Counted from the stretch's first letter, positions 11,682 to 23,537 are shown. The stretch: 60,955 bases of DNA from Carex sylvatica (GCA_964058845.1 CAXKVR010000230.1:1-60955); one strand, 5' to 3'. The notes: a model not told the origin generated them from the sequence alone. Numbers and translations are program-made.

Positions 11682-12880
11682 TTATTCATAGCACTCAAGC
11701 CTTACTCTTAAATAATAGCCCGATAAAAAATGATCGTAAAATTTAAAGCTTGAAACCCAATTTTTTTTTTTTGGGGAATCGCCTTGCTTTAAATTATTAA
11801 ATAGTAGCATTATTTTTCAAAAAGAAAATACTAGTACTAGCATTGTTATTATAGAGCTTGTTATCAACAAACTATTCCGATCTCAAGATTATAAGACCGG
11901 ATCTGTTATAAATGCAATTGTTAATTATCACTCTCTCATACGGAGCAAATAAAATAGTCGCTGGTAACAAGAACTTAAATCCTTGCAATCCTTGCTTCCA
12001 CCAAATTAGGGGCAGATGACATGACAAGAATCTTTCCTTTTCAGGTCGTTCGAGTGCTAACAAGTATTTCGGCAAACAAGAATCAAATTAAAATCTCAGT
12101 TTAAATTGTAGGTATTGTTTTAAGTATAGAACACTCGAATGACCTAAAATTAAAAAATAAATTAAAATCTCAATTTAAATATAGGTATTGTTATCACTCT
12201 CTTTATGGATCTTATTTGAAAGATAAAATCGAATAGAAAACATTCGTATTTTTAGATTCGTAAAATTCATCACAGATCGTCTGAAAAATAAATTATAATA
12301 ATCAGAAAAAAAATATAAAAAAAGTAGGTGAAAATAACCTTTTCTTTTTTGTCTTGAAACCAAAAATAGTTAAGAGTTAAAACTATCTAGAAATGCTTTT
12401 AGATAAAGGTTTAAATGTTTGCGAATAACATTTTAAAAGATTATAAACATAGCTTTAAATCTTTGGATAATAGCACTGAAAAATGAAAGTTAGACAATAT
12501 TAGAAGATTTTTTTTTGTTTAAACTATTTAGAAAATGCGCTCGGATATGATAGCTCGGGAACCAAAACATTTCTCTAATAAAAAATTTGGTCCATTATAA
12601 ATATCTTCCCACAAGTTATTTTTTTGATGGTGGCCTGGTGGGATGTCAATTGTCATTCTACGATTTTGCATTGATAAAAAGAAATATTTACATAATAGTC
12701 CCCTACTCACTTACATCAGCTATAATCTATAAAATCACTAACTACAATTACACAGAGACAGTAAATAAGAAAGTAAAAGAAAACTACCAAAAAAACGCCC
12801 TCAGCAGTTATTTATCCACAGCTTTACTTCTTGAATCGTCTCTTCAACCAGTATCCTGACCATTTTACTTTTTTTGGTTG
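11682..12880. other. AT-rich intergenic DNA
   Basis: No gene was recognised. A short direct repeat (AAATTAAAATCTCARTTTAAAT and ATAGGTATTGTT) occurs at about 12087-12118 and 12160-12190. Small open frames carry no domain. Confidence 0.55.
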
Positions 12881-12886
12881 AAGATT

Positions 12887-13291
12887 CTATTGTTCCTCTC
12901 CCGCCACAGCGCCCATAGACCCGATGCCCAAGCATTCTTGTATTTGGATAGCCGACGTGGCACTCCATAGCATGATATGGCTGCTGGTACTGTTTGGGAT
13001 TCCTTGATTATTGGTCTTCCTCAGTAACTCATTCCAGAACTGTTTTGAAATGTTACAATCCCAAAAAAGATGCTTGGTCGTCTCTAAAACCATAGTGCCA
13101 CATAACCCACACCCATCCGGTGCTTGGCATCCCCTTCTCCTCAGTACTTGCCTCGTGAGGAGTTTGTTCTGCAGCAATTCCCATATGAATACCTTTACCT
13201 CGGGCGGTGTCTTTGATTTCCACACTCTTTCCTGGTACCAACACAGAACTCCTGTACCCTGTAACAATTTATACCCCCACATGATTCCCAC
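12887..13291 (-). mobile_element. LINE-type retrotransposon 3' fragment (zf-RVT domain)
   Basis: A 134-codon minus-strand frame reads YKLLQGTGVLCWYQERVWKS, then KTPPEVKVFIWELLQNKLLT, and then DGCGLCG, ETTKHLFWDC and FWNELL. This is the zinc-binding domain that follows the reverse transcriptase in plant non-LTR retrotransposons, with its W-K-S-K-x-P-P-K/E-V entry and Cys/His residues. No reverse transcriptase core is present above 13300, so it is an isolated 5'-truncated end. Confidence 0.88.
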
Positions 13292-13319
13292 CTCCAGATG
13301 ACCTCCATCGTATTGGGCT

Positions 13320-14355
13320 GTATTTTTATTGAAACTTTGTAAAAGTCTCTGAGGCTCATCAAGTATTTGAGGAAAAAAAAAGTGACAATCATGAGTTCAA
13401 TTTACCAATGAAATTAAGACATTTGTCTTGCAGAAAATAGCAACAAAGAAACATTATTTCAATACATAAACAAAATGAGACAAAGATATTTGAGTAAATT
13501 TAAAGCACTCTGTTAATAGACCGCATGATATTTCGTTCCTTCCAACTTTTATTTAGCTAACGAGACGAGAAAATTAAAAAGATGAGATTTGAGAAATCAT
13601 AAGCTCAATAGGTAGCGCAACCGGGGGATACTGGTAAATCACTTGCTAACTAGAAACATCAAAAGCTATATAGGTAAGAGCAAGTGACAATCATAATTTC
13701 TTTTCTTATTCGACTGAGACAATTTGTGTTTAAGCACGAGCAAGCTATCAATAACAATTTAGCAACTAAATCGATAAAAAGTAGAAGGGGAAGAAAGATG
13801 GAAAATTAAGCCACTGCAAAATGGATCTCATTTGAAAAGGCAATTCACGTTCAGCAATCTCATAGTCTTAATTTAACAAATATTCTAGCAGATTGTCAGA
13901 AATTATGGTCATAGTACATTGACGAACAAGTTTTTCCTCCATTAATTAGAAGCATATACACAAAGAGAAAGGATGAAAAAAATATTAAATGAGAATGGGA
14001 TGTTACTTCAGCGAAATAAATTTTCTTATTCCAGCCCAATTTTCAATTCCAGCTCTATTATGGAAAATAAATTTCTTATTACTTCAGCGAAATAAATTTC
14101 AGCTTTATTGAGAAAACTGAAACTTCTGACTCTTCTATTCCGGTTCATTTCAGCATTATTTGGCAGAAATATAACCTCAATTCCACCAAATTCTGCTATT
14201 GATATCTACCTATGACTCTGAAAATCAGCAATTCCAAGTTGAGGCTTAAACTACTACACGTACAGGCATCTTCTAAACTACCCATTTCTGATACATATAA
14301 ATCATAATTCTATTCTCCTTGTACCGATTTTGGTTAGTGACCGATGAAGTGCAAC
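13320..14355. other. AT-rich intergenic DNA
   Basis: No gene was recognised. The section at 14020-14200 contains repeated AAATTTCTTATTACTTCAGC / CCAGCTCTATT words, probably a decayed element. Confidence 0.5.
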
Positions 14356-14826
14356 TAGGGCTGTAAAAAAGCTCATGGCAACTCAGCTCGGTACTGAACT
14401 CACTAATAACTCGTTGTTCTAATAACTCATGAGTTGAGTTCGAGTTGGACTCAGCTCACACATTTCAACTCGGACTCGGTTGAATTCAGTACTTGCGTCC
14501 CATACCCCAACTTGACCCAAATATATAACAGTGTTTCAAGAGATGCTCTTTCTTACCGGTAAACAAAAAGTAACTATGACATGCGTGAATATTTACAAGA
14601 ATTTATGCTAGGACTGTTGCTTTTTGAACCTTCTTAAAAATAGGTTATTAAATAACAACATTCAACACCATAAAATTTAAAGTGCTAAACTGCTAGTAGG
14701 TAATTAGAATCACGGATCACAAATTAATTCACGAGTCGAGAGTTGAGTTCGAGTCGAGCTTGCTATTTTCCGAGTTGAATTCGAGTTACTCCGAACTCGA
14801 GCTAACTCAACTCGTTAGCAACCCTA
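14356..14826. mobile_element. hAT-like MITE with CTCGAGTT subterminal words
   Basis: The left end TAGGGCTGTAAAAAAGCTC and right end GTTAGCAACCCTA are imperfect inverted repeats. The inside is full of ACTCGAGT/GAACTCA words, typical of hAT-type non-autonomous elements. Flanks AGTGCAAC and AGCGCAAT match at 6 of 8 positions with transition differences, a likely aged target duplication. Confidence 0.6.
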
Positions 14827-15419
14827 AGCGCAATGGATTGAGGTCTGGATTCAGATATGGAACTCTGCTTCAGTAACTATTTGACTTCAGTACTATTGTA
14901 CAATTTACCGCTAAACAGTTTGAATTTTTTTTCTTGTAATTAGCATAATTTTTCTGATGTACATAAGCAAAAAAAGAGAGAGAAAAAAAAGACTAATTGC
15001 GTCAAGTGAAATGAATTCGAGAACTTTTGGAAGAAAATTGAACAATCACATAATTTAAGAGCCTGTTAGATTTCAAACAAAAAGATACGACAGTAATAAC
15101 TTCATATAACCACATCAAGGGCAATACAAGTAGCAAGTAAAAGCTATCATGAAAATATATATGTTGATAACAAGCGGTACAATTAAAACAATAATTACTG
15201 AAAAATGTGACTAAATTAAGTACCAAACAAGCGCTGGTAACAAGCAGTTGAATATCTTTGCAATTATTATAGCTTCGAAAAAAGTACATTTATGATGGTA
15301 CTCCCTCGCAAAAAGTACCGTTGCGAATAGAAAAAAAGCACGTTTATAACAGTACTCTCTCGCGAAAAATCACTTTTTACCCTCATAAAAAATCACTTTT
15401 TGTTGTTGTTGTACACGGA
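14827..15419. other. AT-rich intergenic DNA
   Basis: No gene was recognised. At 15300-15400 there are two copies of a motif with TACTC(C/T)CTCGC(A/G)AAAA and AAATCACTTTTT. Confidence 0.5.
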
Positions 15420-16640
15420 AGGGGCAGAGGATGAACATGGCAGCAAGAGGTATAGCTGCACCCACCAGAAAGGGGCCATAATTGTTTTGGTTAAAGGTCC
15501 CTGCATAGGGTTAAAAAAAAAAAAAACTAGTTAGCACCAAAACATGGTTATTATATATGTACATTAAACTTCAGCAACATCTTCTAATAAGAAATGTTAC
15601 TGTGTCAACCACTAAACTCTATTAGGTATTCCAATAAAAAATGTCAAAATCAAGTAAACTTGAACTATCAAATAATCTAGATCCAAACAAAAAAGAAATA
15701 GGCTCCGGTGCCAACATTATTCATGAAAAATAAAAATGGTGCCAAAAAGAGACAGAGCAGTTCAATATACATACAATGCTCCTTGTCTATCTCCAATCTT
15801 ACTATCCTCGTATTCCTCATAGCCTGATACAGCCTCGGAAATGTACTTTTCCATGGAGCCATCTTTATTAGCACAAAACATGTAAAATAAGTTAACAAAG
15901 TCAAAGAGCTAAAAAACTAAACACAAATATTTATATTATTAGGTACATACAATGGGGAGAGAAAATCAAATTTGGTTAATATACAATTTAATCATCTCAC
16001 TTTCTGTTGCATGAATATTCATTTAATTACTAATTTATAGTAGTTGCAGACTTGCAGTACACTATATTCTTAATCACACACATATGTTCAAGTGAATACA
16101 TATATTAGAGAAAAGGGATGTAATTCACAGAGATAACTGCTATACCATCAACCAATACTGCAAAAAAACAAGACAAAGGTGGATATAAAATCATTGTTAG
16201 CTATCGTAGTACTCATTACAAAATTACTAAACCTACAGCGACATATAGCTAAAAAAAAAAGAAAAAAAAAGAAGAAGTAGAAATGAAATAAGGATATATA
16301 TGACAAACATGTTAATTGAAGGTCCCTGGTTTCTTAGTGGTTCAAAGCATGAAGAGACAAAAGAAGAGGAGAAGGTGAAAGCTTTAGATTCAAATTAAAT
16401 TCTCAGCTTTAACATCGGATAAAATTAATCCTTTCAATTCTAGTGAATGGTTTAAGCAAATATGACACCCGAACGACTTAATTATAAGAAATTAAAATTA
16501 AGAAAGCCGACTAACCTTGTCGGAGAGAATGAGAAGATGAAGATACGGAATCAAATAAAGCTTTCAATTTTCAAAGCTTGGGAATTGAGAGAGAAGGACG
16601 AGATTTGTACAAGCAAAAGAGGACAATTTTTGGACTTATT
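15420..16640 (-). other. Candidate small gene or gene fragment, minus strand
   Basis: Three blocks stand out from AT-rich surroundings on the minus strand. First, a CT-rich leader-like block at about 16630-16513 ends in AAG and a GTTAGT donor. Second, an exon-like block at about 15862-15787 reads DGSMEKYISEAVSGYEEYED then SKIGDRQ and ends at a possible donor. Third, a block at about 15500-15415, after the acceptor CCCTATGCAG, reads GTFNQNNYGPFLVGAAIPLA followed by AMFILCPFRVQQ, which looks like a membrane segment. I do not recognise the protein and the joints are uncertain. It could be a real short gene or fragments of one. Confidence 0.3.
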
Positions 16641-16679
16641 TTTAGCAGGGGTTATTTATGTCATAAGTCATAATTAGAA

Positions 16680-17158
16680 GGAAACTTAAAATAATCTCTT
16701 AAATTGAAGTATAATGCTATTTTAAGATCATAATTTCTAATATTCCGCGCAAAGTGAATTTTTTTTTTATATCCTCATTAAATTGCGCTCCAAAAAATGA
16801 CCATAACTAATTGGTAGATCTTATATTTTTTTGCAAAAAATTGAGAAAAAAATAAACTTGCAGGAGAAGTCTGACTAAAAATACAAGGTTCTACTTCTGA
16901 TTTTTTTTTGAATAAATTTAATTAGTATCATCTTGAACAATTCGAACAACAAGATACATTTCTTTATATATTAAATGGAGAACTGTGCAACTTTATCAAT
17001 TATATTTTCTTAATTTTTCTTTCAGTTATATTCTTTATAAACATTATATGTATTAAAATTTTGAAGTCACTTAATTTACGATAAAACATACATCATATTT
17101 CATATATGGATAAAATAAATTATGCTTACAACATAACCGTTGTTAAGTGATCCATCGT

Positions 17159-17160
<2 letters not shown>
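16680..17160. other. AT-rich intergenic DNA
   Basis: Nothing recognisable. It ends in a (TA)n tract at 17161-17190 that hosts the next foldback element. Confidence 0.5.
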
Positions 17161-17190
<30 letters not shown>

Positions 17191-17193
<3 letters not shown>

Positions 17194-17598
17194 AACGGCT
17201 AATTTGCTGCTGGCAGCATTTCTGCCCGAGGTGTTGCCGGCCGTTTTTTTTTTTTGTGATGTCTAAACAACAAATCCAAACCGTTAGATGTTTAATCTAT
17301 ATTATAATCTACTTGGAGACCAAATTTTACATTTTTTTTGAATTTTTTTACTATTTATTAAGCTGGTTTGAAAACTGCTGATTTCAGTAAATTTCTGCAG
17401 CATTGAAATCAGTAGTTTTCAAACCAGCTTAATAAATAGTAAAAAAATTCAAAAAAATATAAAATTTGGTCTCCAAGTAGATTATAATATGGATTAAACA
17501 TCTAACAGTTTGGATTTGTTGTTTGGACATCACAAAATAAAAAAATGGCCGGCAGCACCTCGGGCAGAAATGCTGCCAACAGCAAATTAGCCGGTCCC
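17191..17598. mobile_element. Foldback element, family 1 (copy a)
   Basis: Two arms of about 190 bp are nearly perfect inverted copies. The ends read GGGAACGGCTAATTTGCTGC and, reversed, GGGACCGGCTAATTTGCTG. The arms include CTGCCCGAGGTG, ACAAATCCAAACCGTTAGA, GGAGACCAAATTTTACA and ACTATTTATTAAGCTGG, around a short centre. The element sits inside a (TA)n tract, so a TA target duplication is likely. A second copy lies at 46370-46836. No coding capacity. Confidence 0.9.

Positions 17599-17649
<51 letters not shown>
17599..17649. repeat. (TA)n(TG)n microsatellite
   Basis: TA repeats run directly into about 15 TG units (17619-17649) at the right border of the foldback element. Confidence 0.95.
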
Positions 17650-17652
<3 letters not shown>

Positions 17653-18097
17653 ATAATTATTCATTAATTGAACAGATGAAAAATCCATCAAGTGAAAATT
17701 CACAAAAATCATGTTTTGAATGAATAGAATGAAAAAAAAAAGAATCCACATCTTTGATGAACGTCCAAAAATTTACGAGTTATTTGTTGTCGTAGGCAAG
17801 TTTTCTGACGGGATAATGTACTGACTACTCATAACTCTTAATCAAGTCATTTTGTGATTTTACATTATAATATAAGTTTTTTTTGTTATTAACATAATCA
17901 ACTTTTAAAATGCTTTAGAAAATAAATAAGAATGCATAAACCCTTAGGATGGGGTTGAGTAAAAAAATTGTTTTGACTACGGTCTTGATAGATTACAAAA
18001 AAAGTTTTATGTGTTTTTATCCAAAGGGTTTTGCATAAAATCTCATTCAAAGTTAGTTATAAACCATCTGATCTATATTAAAATTTACGCGAATAGT

Positions 18098-20455
18098 CAC
18101 AACAGCAGAAATACCCTTCTGCGACCGACCAAATGGGTCGCAGATGGGTGAAGCGCCAGTTGCAGAAGGTGAGCACCGGTCCCAGATGACCAAAATGGGT
18201 CGCAGATGACCCGATCGCAGTTGCTCCGTCGCTAATGACTGCCCCGCTGACGTCACCAGTCGCAGATGACCCCTTCAGTGACCGATGAGATCTGTCACTG
18301 ATGCTATATGCTGACGTGAATGGAAGCCTATCAGCAACCGATCCAACGGTCGCAGAAAGCTAATTATTATTTTTTTTGATATTTTTTTGTTAGTTTTCTT
18401 TTTTTCAATTGGTACGAAATGTACCAAACAAATATAATATTAAACCCATTATGTTCATATATTTTTCTCCAGCCCCAATTGGTACAAAACGTAATTCACA
18501 AGCATTTAACATCAAATATCAAACAATTCACAATCAAAGAATACACGTAAATAAACATTATCTGAATATTCTTTATTACAATTTCAATATATGTGGATAT
18601 AATAAACAATAATATATTATCACAAATTGTGATTTAGACTCATTCAGTACCTAATCAGAAAAAGAAGCAAAATTCTAATTAAAATTGCAATTTAGAGTTG
18701 CAAAACATTTGATGGCACAACCAATGGAAGGGTAGCACCCTGCAATTAAACATTAATTTATTTCAGACTGTTTCTGAGTAGATTTTTACATATTAATTTT
18801 TCAGGCATTGGAAGATGTTAACATATGGTGGCACAACCTTTTACATCTAAACCCTAACCTTTGTACTTGTGGCCTGTTAACTTGCATCATATATCCTATT
18901 ATTATAATAACAGTAAACCGTGATATTAGACTTTCTACTTAAGACGAGGCCTGTTGACTAGAAGTAATGTTTAAAGGTTAATTAAACCCCATTGTGCAAT
19001 CACATAAGAACTTAATTAGGAAATAAAATTATTGAAATTGCAGTCAACTGGTACCTAAACTGATGTCAGTTCATACCATGTATTCCCTTAAAAACGAACA
19101 CGGTTCCACAGAGCACCTGCTCTCCCCCTTCTCCATTTAACAAAAAGGAGCAACCATGTACTCATCATGCAAACACCACCTTTACAAGGCTACATCACCA
19201 TTACTACCTATGTAAAATGGTAGAACCAGTTAAAATACATCAAAAAGATAAAATAGCAAAAGAAATGACATTTTGTAAAATTTTCTTTGCAAAAGTATTC
19301 ATAGAACCAATCCATGTAAAACTGGACAATTTAAACCATACTTTCTCTGTTAATTGTGGTCTCATCATGAGTGAGTTCACCTCCTTTGCCTTCCTGAAAT
19401 TATAAAGTGCAAGAAACAGAAATGAACAAAACAAAATATGCATTTAGAATCAGCAAGGGCACGACAATATGAAATAACTCAAGTTAAAGTACCTCTTTAC
19501 TATGGATAGTTACAAGAGCTTTCAACTGTGCATGCCTAAAGAGTGCAGAGTCATTATGGCCAAGCGCCCAATCAAGGACCTGAATGATGTAAGAAACAAA
19601 TGCAAACAATTGAATCAAATACAAAAAAAAATATATATATATATATGTAGTCTCAGTTTGCTTGTATGAAATATGAAAACAGAATAACCAACATAGTTTG
19701 TAATTTTATGGTCTTTATGGAAAGATTTAAAGCTTACTGCTATCGCTTACTGTAATCAACAATTTGGTCCCTAGAGCACAATTAATTATCCACCTAATTT
19801 ACAGCTATCGCTCACCATCACATAAATCCCTCCAATCCCGAATTAACTCATTCAACAAGCAACCCAATCGATCCAGAAGGGAGTAAAAATCGAACATAAT
19901 CACTCAAATATTTCAATTTCAAGGAGGTTAAGAGTAAAAATCAACAGTAAATAGAAGGAGGAGGTAAGTATTCTTCATCTGCCTGAGCCTTCTCTGCATT
20001 GGTACCGCGGGCAAGCTTACCAAGTGGGTCGAGCAAGAGAGCAACTAAGAGGGTCAAGGCTTAGGTGACAAGTGAGAAGGGTGTGGCCGAGAGGGGTTTT
20101 GGCGCGGCTGAGGCGATGGAAAGCAGAGGTTGAGGAGCGATTTAGGTTTTCATCAAGGCGAGGCTGAGGCGCGATGGAGGCGGATCTGCCGATTCTTCTT
20201 CTTTTTTTTGGCTGAGGCGCGATGGAGACGAACCCTAAAACGCGGGAGTAGACAAAGAAATGCGGGGATTTTTCAGGGTCATCCTTCTGCGACCGGGCCA
20301 AATCGGTTCCAGAAGGTGTGGGCGCCGGTCCCAGAAGGCTGTAGGTAAAATCCGTCCCCACTGCCTTTTCTTTTTTGGTTTTTTGGAGGTTTTCTGCGTC
20401 CGGCGATCCGACCGGTTCCAAAAACCAGTCGCAAGTAAGTCTTTTTGCTGTAGTG
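18098..20455. mobile_element. Non-autonomous CACTA (En/Spm-like) transposon carrying host gene exons
   Basis: The right end reads, when reversed, CACTACAGCAAAAAGACTTA; the left end is the decayed CACAACAGCAGAAATACCCT. The trinucleotide AGT is found at 18095-18097 and again at 20456-20458, the 3-bp target duplication expected for CACTA elements. Subterminal words TCTGCGACCG, GGTCGCAGA and CCGGTCCCAGA recur in both orientations at 18118-18360 and 20280-20440. No transposase was found. The interior carries two recognisable exons of a CNNM/DUF21 gene and a leader-like GC-rich stretch (20017-20240), all reading on the minus strand. Confidence 0.88.
19345..19579 (-). pseudogene. Captured CNNM/DUF21-CBS gene exons inside the CACTA element
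   Basis: The exon at 19493-19579 (minus) is exactly 29 codons and reads VLDWALGHNDSALFRHAQLK followed by ALVTIHSKE, bounded by AG and GT. The next exon starts at 19393 after TTTCAG and reads EGKGGELTHDETTI, then breaks off; an out-of-frame LTEK follows. These are the hallmark residues between the DUF21 membrane domain and the CBS pair in plant CNNM-type proteins. The intron between them (19394-19492) is kept, so genomic DNA rather than mRNA was captured. The remainder of the domain is missing, so no protein is expected. Confidence 0.8.
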
Positions 20456-20459
20456 AGTT

Positions 20460-20860
20460 TAGACTTACGGAGCCATTATGATGCAATATGGTCCTGCGCA
20501 TGCTTCACGAAAAGGGGCGTAACTTTTGATCCGTCCGTCGGATCGGGCTGAAATCTTGACAGGAATTCCACAGCCCAAAACCAAATCCGAAACAATCTAT
20601 GATTCGCGATCCGAGTCTTCCTTCATGGACTTTTGGACCTTTCTTTATAATTTTAGAGTTTTTAGGGTCTTTTATGTATCTTTTATGTATTTTCTGTTTT
20701 TAGGATTTGTATTTAAACAGACGTCATGTATTTTGGGAGAGATTAGTTAGTTTTTGATGTATCAGTTTTATAAAGAATTGAGAATCTGTGTGATCTCAGA
20801 ACCAAATCTATATTTCCGTTACTTTTTTCAATTTCTTGATCGGTCGTGCATCACATTAAG
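20460..20860 (+). mobile_element. LTR-retrotransposon LTR remnant
   Basis: The build resembles a plant Gypsy-type LTR. It has the run TTTTAGGGTCTTTTATGTAT, a TTTGTATTTAAACAGACG start region, GGGAGAGATTAGTTAG, then AATTGAGAATCTGTGTGATC and a T-rich tail. Neither internal coding sequence nor a second LTR was found. The call rests on composition and word order only. Confidence 0.4.
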
Positions 20861-21304
20861 AGATATTAAGTTTTAAATATATTGACACAAATTTTAAAGC
20901 AAAATTAAACGATAAGGCCCGGCTTTAGATGAGATTTTGTCCAAAGGACGTTCAACAAAATCTAATTCTTTTTTTTGTGTGTTTACATTCAAGTTTTTTT
21001 ATTCTTTATCTCTTTAGCAATATTTCATGAATTCTCTCTATTATAAATCATAATAAACACCTAGATTAATAAATCATAACTGACGCATAAAATAGTCAAA
21101 TTTAAATTCTCCAAGAAATATACAAAAAATTAGAAACTTATAATTGGTTGAAATTATATATTTTATAAGTTCTTCAAACAATTTAGCAAATAAGGGTAAA
21201 TACAGTATAATCAAACAAAAGTTTATCATTGTACTTAAAAATGCAATATATATGAGCGCTTAGCCATTGTATATAACCTATGTTACCCTGACACTCCTAG
21301 AAAG

Positions 21305-21885
21305 CCATCGTACCCATGTCCAATATGTATCCGACACCGACACCGACATGTCTCCAATACGTTTCAGTTTACGTGGCGTATCCTTAATCACTTGATACGG
21401 TCTCCGATACGGCCCTGACACTTCTGGATACGGACAAGATATGGATACGTACACTTCTGGATACGGACAAGATATGGATACGTCTGTAGACCGCTCATCA
21501 GAGCTGGATACGTATGTAGACCGCCTGTAGACCATGCAAGGACAGCGTCACGCTGTAGACCGTGGATACGTATGTAGACCGCGCATGGACGGCGCCAAAA
21601 AATAGGTTATTTTTTGCGCCTGATGAGATTCGAGCCCTGGAGCTTCCCTTTGAAGGCATACAACACAACCACTACACTAGAACAACTTTTATGTTTGATT
21701 CTAGTAGCTATTATATTTAATGTATACCTAGAAATTTTTATATTTAATTTATATAATACAAGTGGTAAATTAATAATATAATTATAAATATATAATAACC
21801 GTATCGTATCCTCTATTTTTGAGAATTGCCGTATCGCCGTACCCGTGTTGTGTCCGACACGATACCCATACCTGTATCCATGCAA
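21305..21885. mobile_element. Decayed inverted-repeat element with GGATACG words
   Basis: The left end (TACCCATGTCC, TGTATCCGACACCGACACC) and right end (GTGTTGTGTCCGACACG, GATACCCATACC) are complementary in outline. The inside has direct repeats of CTTCTGGATACGGACAAGAT (two copies near 21422 and 21452) and of GTATGTAGACCGC. A SINE-like sequence is embedded at 21601-21690. Confidence 0.5.
21601..21690 (-). repeat. tRNA-derived SINE-like head
   Basis: On the minus strand, TAGTGTAGTGGTTGTG resembles an RNA polymerase III A box. CAGGGCTCGAATCTC, about 45 bases on, resembles a B box. No clover-leaf tRNA can be folded with confidence, and the 3' body is undefined. Confidence 0.4.
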
Positions 21886-22004
21886 TATAGTATATAACCC
21901 TTTCTCAAATGAGGAGGGATTCACTTACACGGTTTTAATATGACACATCTTTACACTGTATCAGAACCACACATCTGGGCTTTAATCAACGGTCAGAGAT
22001 GATT

Positions 22005-22355
22005 AAAATTGGAAAGTTTTGGGAGGTGATCTGTGACGAGCACGACATCGACCCACGGGCAAGTACGCTTGCGATTCAGATCTCCAGCTTGAGCGCATCA
22101 ATGTGTACTATAACGAGGCCAGTGGTGGTCGGTACGTGCCGAGGGCTGTGTTGATGGATCTAGAACCTGGCACGATGGACTCGGTCTGGTCGGGTCCATT
22201 TGGCCAGGTCTTTAGGCCTGACAACTTCGTCTTTGGACAGTCGGGAGCTGGGAACAATAACTGGGCCAAGGGACATTACACCGAGGGAGCTGAGCTAATT
22301 GATTCGGTCTTGGATGTGGTGAGGAAGGAGGCCGAGAATTGTGATTGCTTACAAG
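22005..22355 (+). pseudogene. Beta-tubulin exon 1 fragment
   Basis: From [17 protein letters not shown] the frame continues, after a one-base loss near 22055, as [39 protein letters not shown] and [20 protein letters not shown]. It ends at the normal exon 1 donor (CAAG then GTGAGA). Three lesions are visible: the first ~18 residues are missing, the frame is shifted, and there is an extra Asn codon in the GAGNNWAKG nucleotide loop. Exons 2 and 3 (the bulk of the GTPase and C-terminal domains) do not follow. The retained splice donor argues against a retrocopy. Confidence 0.92.
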
Positions 22356-23225
22356 GTGAGATCTTCTCCTTATTTTGTTATGTGAGAAATTCTGAATTTT
22401 TTGGCAAAATTTTGGGGTTTTCGGTGTAGGTACGAGTAGATCTGGTTAATGGTTAAGATTGTTGAAGGCAGCAGGGTGTTGTTATCATCGAATTTTGATC
22501 TAAATTGTGCTTTCAAGATTAGTGGACTATGGTTTAAGATATAAACATGTGATGTTCGTTTCCAAGCTTAATAAATACTAGTTAGATCTACGGCTATGGT
22601 ATTGTCTGGGTATTGATTGCTCTCTTTTAGTCTATTCATTTTTTTCTATAATTTTATTCTTGTAGCAGAACTAGTTTGAAAAGATATTGTTTATAGGACA
22701 ATGGAGAGTATATTTCGTTACCATGTTTTTAAATTCAATAGTTGGAGCATGGGATCTTAGGTTTTAATGTAGTGTCAAATTTATTGAGTCAATGTTCTCT
22801 ATTATCTTCTTTTGTTGTGCATTCAGCGAAATTGTGAAATAGTTGCCATTAAAAGTACTTTACTCTTGGGTACATAGTTTGCTTCAAGTAAACCTAAATT
22901 GAATCTTACTTTCACATTTCTAACAAGTAATAACATATTGATGATCATGCTGCTAATTTTAGTTGAAGGAGTTTATCCTAAGCCAGAGCGATGCATATGA
23001 GTAAAAATTGGTGATCAGACCTATAGAAAGCCAGGAGATCCACTGCTGAACCAAGTTATAGAGAGATTACGCAGAGAGAAGCACATTTTTTTATAAAAGT
23101 TACAATAATGAGCTTTAAAATTTTTGAAGATTGTTGTTGTATAGAATCCTTATATCAATTTGTGGTAATAGCTGTTCGTGTTGTAATACTCCGCTCTCTC
23201 TCTGTTCTTTTCTGTAGCATGTCAT
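22356..23225. other. Intergenic DNA after the tubulin fragment
   Basis: The first part reads like tubulin intron 1, but no second exon appears. Nothing else was recognised. Confidence 0.5.
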
Positions 23226-23254
23226 ACGATTGAGCAATAAAATTGAACTCATGG

Positions 23255-23537
23255 ATGATCACAGGATTAAGAGTGAAGGATTAAGAGCTTAAGGAGCGCT
23301 AAGGAACCGATATTCGATTGTCTTAATCTGTGAGTAGAAGCTAAGAAAGCTAAAGAAAGGGGTATGAGTGCCTTAAAGTTCAGGCAGAGGATTAAGATCC
23401 GGACAAAAGGAAGCTAAAGGAGGTGTTCTTAATCTGCGCTAAAGAACTGATGTTTGGTAGGATTAAGCAGCTAAGGAAGCTAAATAAAGTGGATTAAGTC
23501 TTAAGGAGGCTTAATCCTTTGTTGCCGAATGCCCAGT
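23255..23537. mobile_element. Harbinger-like MITE remnant
   Basis: The right end, reversed, starts GGGCATTCGGCAACAAAGG then ATTAAGCC, and GGATTAAG / CTTAATCC words recur every 30-60 bases. The left end carries GGATTAAGAGCTTAAGG. The outer ends are not perfectly paired, so the borders are approximate. Confidence 0.45.

Noticed and set aside
16318..16440. tRNA-like sequence (TAGTGGTTCAAAGCATG ... TTTAGATTCAAATTAAAT)
   Set aside because: The B-box-like part lacks the invariant TTCGA core and no clover-leaf can be drawn.
22103..22429. 108-residue open frame as a short tubulin gene
   Set aside because: It is tubulin exon 1 plus intron read-through, with the true start region out of frame upstream and no later exons.
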